A stretch of DNA of 19,063 bases, taken from assembly GCA_964573505.1 (NCBI GenBank), contig CAZNMS010000134.1, positions 1-19,063 on the forward strand. Reading direction: 5' to 3'. The DNA is from AM-0621 sp964573505 (GTDB lineage: Bacteria; Planctomycetota; Planctomycetia; Planctomycetales; Planctomycetaceae). Below are positions 15,511 through 19,063 of the stretch, piece by piece; the first letter of the stretch is position 1, and every line of letters begins with the position of its first letter. The notes beneath the pieces are model-generated. The model was given only the letters and a program-made list of their open reading frames with translations, did no database searches and was not told where the DNA came from. Both the position numbers and the translations under genes were made by a program.

Positions 15511-15894
15511 ATGCGTATTAAATGCGGTCGTAACTCGCGCAAGCGAAAGAAGAAGATTTTTCGGGAAGCTAAGGGCTTTCGAGGCGGTCGAGGCAATCTC
15601 TGGCGACAGGCCGTCGTCACAGTGATCCGAGCCCGCGCTTACGCCTATCGCGATCGAAAGGTGCGTAAACGCGAATTCCGCAAGCTGTGGATCCTGCGTA
15701 TCAACGCCGCTGTGCGAGCCCGAGGACTTCGGTACTCGTCGTTCATCAATGGTTTGAAGCTCGCCGGCATCGGCCTGAACCGCAAGATGCTCAGCGAACT
15801 CGCCATCAATGTTCCAGAAGCCTTTGACGAGATCGTCGGTCTCGTGAAGGAAGCACTTGCGAAGAAGGCAGCCGCTCTCGCGGGCGCTGCTTAA
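15511..15894 (+). CDS. rplT: 50S ribosomal protein L20
   Basis: 127 residues. The basic N-terminal extension that threads into 23S rRNA is present (MRIKCGRNSRKRKKKIFREA), followed by the conserved region GFRGGRGNLWRQA and the C-domain with WILRINAAVRARGLRYSSFI. The last 15 or so residues are an Ala/Lys-rich tail. L20 is needed early in 50S assembly and in many bacteria represses its own operon by binding the leader. A hairpin after the stop suggests that the transcript ends or weakens here. Confidence 0.97.
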   Translation: MRIKCGRNSRKRKKKIFREAKGFRGGRGNLWRQAVVTVIRARAYAYRDRKVRKREFRKLWILRINAAVRARGLRYSSFINGLKLAGIGLNRKMLSELAINVPEAFDEIVGLVKEALAKKAAALAGAA

Positions 15895-15915
15895 GTCGTT
15901 CGTCCTATCGAATCA

Positions 15916-15957
15916 TCAGCCTGTCGAGCCTCGTTGTTCGACGGGCTGATTTCGCAT
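15916..15957 (+). terminator. Terminator-like hairpin after rplT
   Basis: TCAGCCTGTCGA (15916-15927) pairs with TCGACGGGCTGA (15938-15949) over 12 bp with one T-G wobble, followed by TTTCG. It lies 21 nt after rplT and would separate pheS from the ribosomal genes. The T-run is weak. Confidence 0.6.
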
Positions 15958-15978
15958 AGGGAGCCGATCTTCGAGCAA

Positions 15979-16106
15979 AGTTCCTCACCGGTCGGGCCGG
16001 CACAATGAGTGAGGAACACTGGTACGACGGACTTGTAGTCCGTCGAACGTCGTGAGAAGCGACGGACTGCAAGTCCGTCGTACCCAAAAACGGATGTGTT
16101 CCTCAG
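15979..16106 (+). repeat. Dispersed palindromic repeat, family A, copy 2
   Basis: An inverted, near-identical copy of 3349-3477. The arms are 16022-16045 and 16060-16083 (24 bp, one mismatch), each also a hairpin. Short direct repeats GTTCCTCA mark both ends (starting at 15980 and at 16098). It lies between rplT and pheS, ending 55 nt before the pheS start, so it is part of the pheS upstream region. Confidence 0.88.
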
Positions 16107-16161
16107 AAGTCGCATCTCCGTCTCTTCATCGAACTCACTCTTGCAGACAAAGCCGCTTGCT

Positions 16162-17172
16162 ATGGATCACGCCGCTGCTTTTCAGGATTACGAAACGAGT
16201 GCTCTCGCCGCGATCGCCGCTGCAAAGACGGCCGCAGAGATTGAGGACGTGCGGATTGAGTTCCTCGGCAAGAAGAAGGGGCGACTGAAGGACTTGCAGG
16301 CCGTCGTCGGGCAAGTGTCCGCAGAGCAGCGACCCGTTGTCGGCAAGCTCTTCAATGAGGTGCGCGACAAAGTGACGGCCGCACTCGAAACGCGGCAACA
16401 ATTGTTACAGAAGCCGAAAGTCTCGCTGACGGGGATTGATATCTCGTTGCCCGGTCAGCCGGTGCTGCTCGGCAAGCGACATCCGCTCGCTCAGACGATG
16501 GAAGACTTCAAAGACATCATCGGGCGCTTCGGCTTTACGGTCGCTGATGGACCGGAGATCGAAGACGAGTATCACAACTTCAAAGCGCTCAACATTCCCG
16601 AAGATCATCCGGCGCGTGACCCGCTTGAGAACTTCTATTTGGCCGCAGCGTCCTATGCGGCCGGCGGCCCCGTCGCGCCGCGCTTGTTGCGGAGTCAGAC
16701 TTCGACCGTGCAAATTCGGGTGATGGAAAAGTTACAGCCGCCGATTCGGATCGTGTCGCTCGGTCGCGTCTATCGCCCCGACACCATTGATGCGACGCAC
16801 TCGTGCATGTTCCATCAAATGGAAGGCTTGATGCTCGGCGAAGACGTCACGATGGCGCAGCTCAAGACCGTGCTCCGACTCTTCGCGACAACGTATCTCG
16901 GACAAGACGTCACGATCCGCTTCCGGCCTTCGTTCTTCCCTTTCACTGAGCCGTCGGTCGAGGTCGACATGAGCTGGGGCAAAGACTGGCTCGAAATTGG
17001 CGGTGCCGGAATGGTCGATCCGAACGTGCTGCGAGCCGTCGGCTATGACCCCGAGAAAGTCACCGGCTTCGCGTTCGGCTTAGGCATCGAGCGGTTCTGC
17101 ATGCGTCGTCATCAGATCCGAGACATCCGCCGCTTCTACGAGAACGACTTGCGGTTCTTGGCGCAGTTCTAA
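16162..17172 (+). CDS. pheS: Phenylalanine-tRNA ligase alpha subunit
   Basis: 336 residues from ATG 16162, against about 327 in E. coli. The N-terminal helical hairpin that contacts tRNA spans about 1-90. Class II synthetase motif 2 is visible as SLGRVYRPDTIDATHSCMFH with QMEG after it, and motif 3 as GFAFGLGIERFCMRRHQIRD near the C-terminus; FRPSFFPFTEPSVEVDMSW is also family-typical. PheS carries the catalytic site and normally works as a tetramer with PheT. The frame is open back to 16096, but those 22 residues come partly from repeat A and do not resemble PheS. No strong Shine-Dalgarno is seen at 16162. pheT does not follow. Confidence 0.95.
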   Translation: MDHAAAFQDYETSALAAIAAAKTAAEIEDVRIEFLGKKKGRLKDLQAVVGQVSAEQRPVVGKLFNEVRDKVTAALETRQQLLQKPKVSLTGIDISLPGQPVLLGKRHPLAQTMEDFKDIIGRFGFTVADGPEIEDEYHNFKALNIPEDHPARDPLENFYLAAASYAAGGPVAPRLLRSQTSTVQIRVMEKLQPPIRIVSLGRVYRPDTIDATHSCMFHQMEGLMLGEDVTMAQLKTVLRLFATTYLGQDVTIRFRPSFFPFTEPSVEVDMSWGKDWLEIGGAGMVDPNVLRAVGYDPEKVTGFAFGLGIERFCMRRHQIRDIRRFYENDLRFLAQF

Positions 17173-17202
17173 GCCCGTAGTCGGAGAAGAACGTCTCGGA
17201 TT

Positions 17203-17262
17203 CGTAGCATGGACGCCTACGTCCGTGCGGCATCACTGTCGGATGTAGGCGTGCGATCTACG
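17203..17262. repeat. Imperfect palindrome, family E
   Basis: The left arm (17203-17225, with ACGCCTACGTCCG) and the right arm (17239-17262, with TCGGATGTAGGCGT) are imperfect inverted copies with a 13-nt spacer. There is no T-run, so a pheS terminator is possible but not favoured. Only one copy is in the window. Confidence 0.6.
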
Positions 17263-17469
17263 CGACGCAGATCCTGAAGTCATTCCTCGATTGTCTCTAA
17301 CCGGACCGCGCGAGATGCCGGTGAGACTTGCGGTCTCCAGCGGGCGCAAAACGCACGCCGATGGCGGTGCGGTTAAACGCGCGCGTCCGCGCGAACATGT
17401 CGTTGCTTTCGACGCCATTGAGGCTTCAGTAAGGTCCGATTGGTCTTTGGCAGAGGCTTCATGAGTGAG

Positions 17470-17514
17470 CTCTCAAGACCGGTCCCCTCACCATCAATGG
17501 CATCCTCTTGAGAG
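17470..17514 (+). promoter_or_regulatory. Possible ribosome-site hairpin before the WD40 gene
   Basis: CTCTCAAGA (17470-17478) is an exact inverted match of TCTTGAGAG (17506-17514), with a 27-nt loop. The right arm overlaps the purine-rich Shine-Dalgarno GAGAGGG located 7 nt before ATG 17524, so pairing would hide the ribosome site. Confidence 0.4.
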
Positions 17515-17523
17515 GGTTCTCAG

Positions 17524-19063
17524 ATGCGACTGTTCTTATTGGGTCTCGCGTTTGTGTTCTCGGTAGCGGCCTCTGTTGAGTCGCGAGCAGCGACTCCGGA
17601 TTACTCGAAGCAGATCGCTCCGTTGCTGAAGAAGTACTGCGAGGGCTGCCACAACGATGCGGATCGCGAAGGCAAGTTTTCGGTTGAGTCTTTTGCGGCA
17701 CTCTCGAAGGGCGGCAAGCACGGACCGGCCGTGCAAGCAGGCGATCTCAAGTCGAGCCGACTGTTCTTGATGGTCACGGGGCAAGTGAAACCCGTCATGC
17801 CGCCGGACGGCGAAGAGAAGCTGAAGCCCGAGCACATCGCTCTTCTCAAAGAGTGGATTGATGCCGGTGCAAAAGGTCCCGACGGCAGCGAGCCGATGAA
17901 GCGCGAGCTTTACGTTCCGCAAGTCGCAGCGGCGAAACTGAGTGCAACTCCGATTACAGCCGTCGCGGTTTCGCCGGATAGCAACCTGATCGCGGTCGCT
18001 CGCTTCAAGAAGGTCGAACTGCGAGACGCGGCGACTCAGCAAGTGGTGCGCGAAATCACCGCGCTGCCGGGGAAAGTGAATTCGGTCGAGTTCTCATCCG
18101 ACGGACAATGGCTGCTGACAAGCTCCGGCATTCCCGGTCTGTTCGGGCAAGGCGCCATTTGGAATGTGAGCGACGGCAAGCTCGTGCGACTGTTCGAAGG
18201 GCATAAGGACATCGCTTACGACGCGGCTCTCAGTCCCGACCGCAAGGTGCTCGCAACAGCGAGCTACGACCGCAAGATCGTGCTTTGGAACGCAGATAAC
18301 GGGCAGCAACTGCGAGTGCTCGACGGACATAACGGCGCGGTCTTCGATCTTGCATTCAGTCCCGACGGAAAGATTCTCGGGAGCGCATCCGCCGATCAGA
18401 CCATCAAGTTGTGGCAAGTGGCGACCGGCGTGCGACTCGACACTCTGAGTCAGCCGCTGAAGGAGCAATACACCGTCACCTTCAGCCCGAATGGTGAGTT
18501 CGTGCTCGGCGGCGGTCTCGATAATCGCATCCGCGTTTGGAAGTTGGTGTCGCGAGAGAAGCCGCAGATCAATCCGCTCGTCTTCGCGCGGTTCGCGCAT
18601 GAAGGCGCGGTGCTCCGAATCGCGTTCGCTCCCGACGGCAAATCGCTCGCCTCAGTCGCTGACGATCAATCGCTCAAGTTGTGGGAGACGAATCAGTTCA
18701 CGCAGATCGCGGCTTACGAGAAGCAGCCCGATATCACTTCGGCGCTCGCGATCGCAAATGGCAATCGTCTGATTGTCGGTCGAATCAACGGCACGTTTCA
18801 GATCTATGACAAGCCGCACGTCTTCACTCCGCCGACCATCGTGCAAGCGGTTGTTGCGCATGCGATGAGCGGCGATCAACCGGTTAAGGACATCAACGAA
18901 GTCGAGCCCAATGACGTTGTGACGACGGCTTCGAAGATCGAACTGCCCGCAAAGATCAAAGGCCGAGTGCATGCAAGCGGCGAGCAGAAGCAAGACGTCG
19001 ACTCATTCCGCTTCGACGCGAAGACCGGCGATGTTTGGGTCTTCGAAGTGAAGGCAGCACGGT
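17524..19063 (+). CDS. Exported haem-domain/WD40/PPC-like protein (3' end outside the window)
   Basis: 513 codons are visible, open to the right edge. A signal peptide covers about 1-22 (MRLFLLGLAFVFSVAASV...). A PSD1-type cytochrome domain follows with CEGCH at 39-43 and a likely Met ligand at 92 in VMPPDG. Seven WD40-type repeats run from about 143 to 430, enough for one complete propeller, with motifs such as FSPDGKILGSASADQTIKLW in the middle blades. From about 459, EVEPNDVVTTA begins a PPC-like domain (DSFRFDAKTGDVWVFEV) that is cut by the edge. Such proteins are frequent in planctomycetes, act outside the cytoplasm and are often near DUF1549/DUF1553 genes; their chemistry is unknown. 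The start is supported by GAGAGGG upstream. It shares only its haem-domain type with the DUF1592 protein. Confidence 0.92.
   Translation, partial: MRLFLLGLAFVFSVAASVESRAATPDYSKQIAPLLKKYCEGCHNDADREGKFSVESFAALSKGGKHGPAVQAGDLKSSRLFLMVTGQVKPVMPPDGEEKLKPEHIALLKEWIDAGAKGPDGSEPMKRELYVPQVAAAKLSATPITAVAVSPDSNLIAVARFKKVELRDAATQQVVREITALPGKVNSVEFSSDGQWLLTSSGIPGLFGQGAIWNVSDGKLVRLFEGHKDIAYDAALSPDRKVLATASYDRKIVLWNADNGQQLRVLDGHNGAVFDLAFSPDGKILGSASADQTIKLWQVATGVRLDTLSQPLKEQYTVTFSPNGEFVLGGGLDNRIRVWKLVSREKPQINPLVFARFAHEGAVLRIAFAPDGKSLASVADDQSLKLWETNQFTQIAAYEKQPDITSALAIANGNRLIVGRINGTFQIYDKPHVFTPPTIVQAVVAHAMSGDQPVKDINEVEPNDVVTTASKIELPAKIKGRVHASGEQKQDVDSFRFDAKTGDVWVFEVKAAR

Larger units (their letters stand above)
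17173..17523. other. Gap between pheS and the WD40 gene, with an inverted repeat
   Basis: This 351-nt gap contains the imperfect palindrome at 17203-17262, a GC-rich stretch near 17330-17400 with a small GAGAC/GTCTC inverted repeat, and a possible leader hairpin at 17470-17514. No pheT fragment or other gene is seen. Confidence 0.65.

Noticed and set aside
3349..16106. A 12.6-kb composite transposon bounded by family A repeats
   Set aside because: The interval holds conserved housekeeping genes (infC, rpmI, rplT) and no transposase, and each copy has its own different flanks.
16096..16161. 22-codon upstream extension of pheS
   Set aside because: It begins inside repeat A and does not resemble a PheS N-terminus; ATG 16162 gives a normal length.

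Overview
The window looks like a chromosomal segment of a planctomycete. The evidence is two large secreted proteins built from planctomycete-typical modules (a PSD1-type haem domain with DUF1587/1595/1592/1588/1585, and a haem domain fused to a seven-bladed WD40 propeller and a PPC-like domain), the TIGR03545/TIGR03546 pair, and gaps between genes that are full of large palindromic repeats. No tRNA, rRNA, CRISPR array, transposase gene or phage gene was seen.

Layout. (1) 2-3334, minus strand: most of a YhaN-like SMC/Rad50-type ATPase, cut by the left window edge. (2) 3335-3813: a divergent gap with two dispersed palindromic repeats. (3) 3814-6249, plus: an exported DUF1592-family haem protein. 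(4) 6250-6562: a long inverted repeat and a strong bidirectional terminator. (5) 6563-9787, minus: a GlmU-like sugar nucleotidyltransferase, an ELM1-like (GT-B-like) protein and a 2OG-Fe(II) oxygenase, the last two coupled by an ATGA overlap. (6) 10048-13804, minus: an M48 lipoprotein peptidase, a TIGR03546 (DUF2062) membrane protein and a TIGR03545 membrane-anchored protein, probably concerned with the envelope and separated by repeat-rich gaps. (7) 14338-17172, plus: the translation cluster infC-rpmI-rplT-pheS, without pheT. (8) 17524 to the right edge, plus: the haem-WD40-PPC protein, truncated.

The most notable points are these. infC appears to start at an ATC codon behind a good Shine-Dalgarno, 20 codons upstream of its first ATG; this recalls the AUU-based self-control of E. 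coli infC. A 374-nt hairpin-rich leader separates infC from rpmI. At least four unrelated-sequence palindromic repeats sit in the gaps, and three share one design: two arms that are inverted copies of each other and are each a hairpin. One family occurs as a near-identical inverted pair 12.6 kb apart. The GlmU-like/ELM1-like/oxygenase run is a candidate glycan-modification module, and the TIGR03545/TIGR03546 pair a candidate envelope lipid-handling system; both functions are inferred.

Starts were chosen by Shine-Dalgarno and family alignment from memory. No database search was run.
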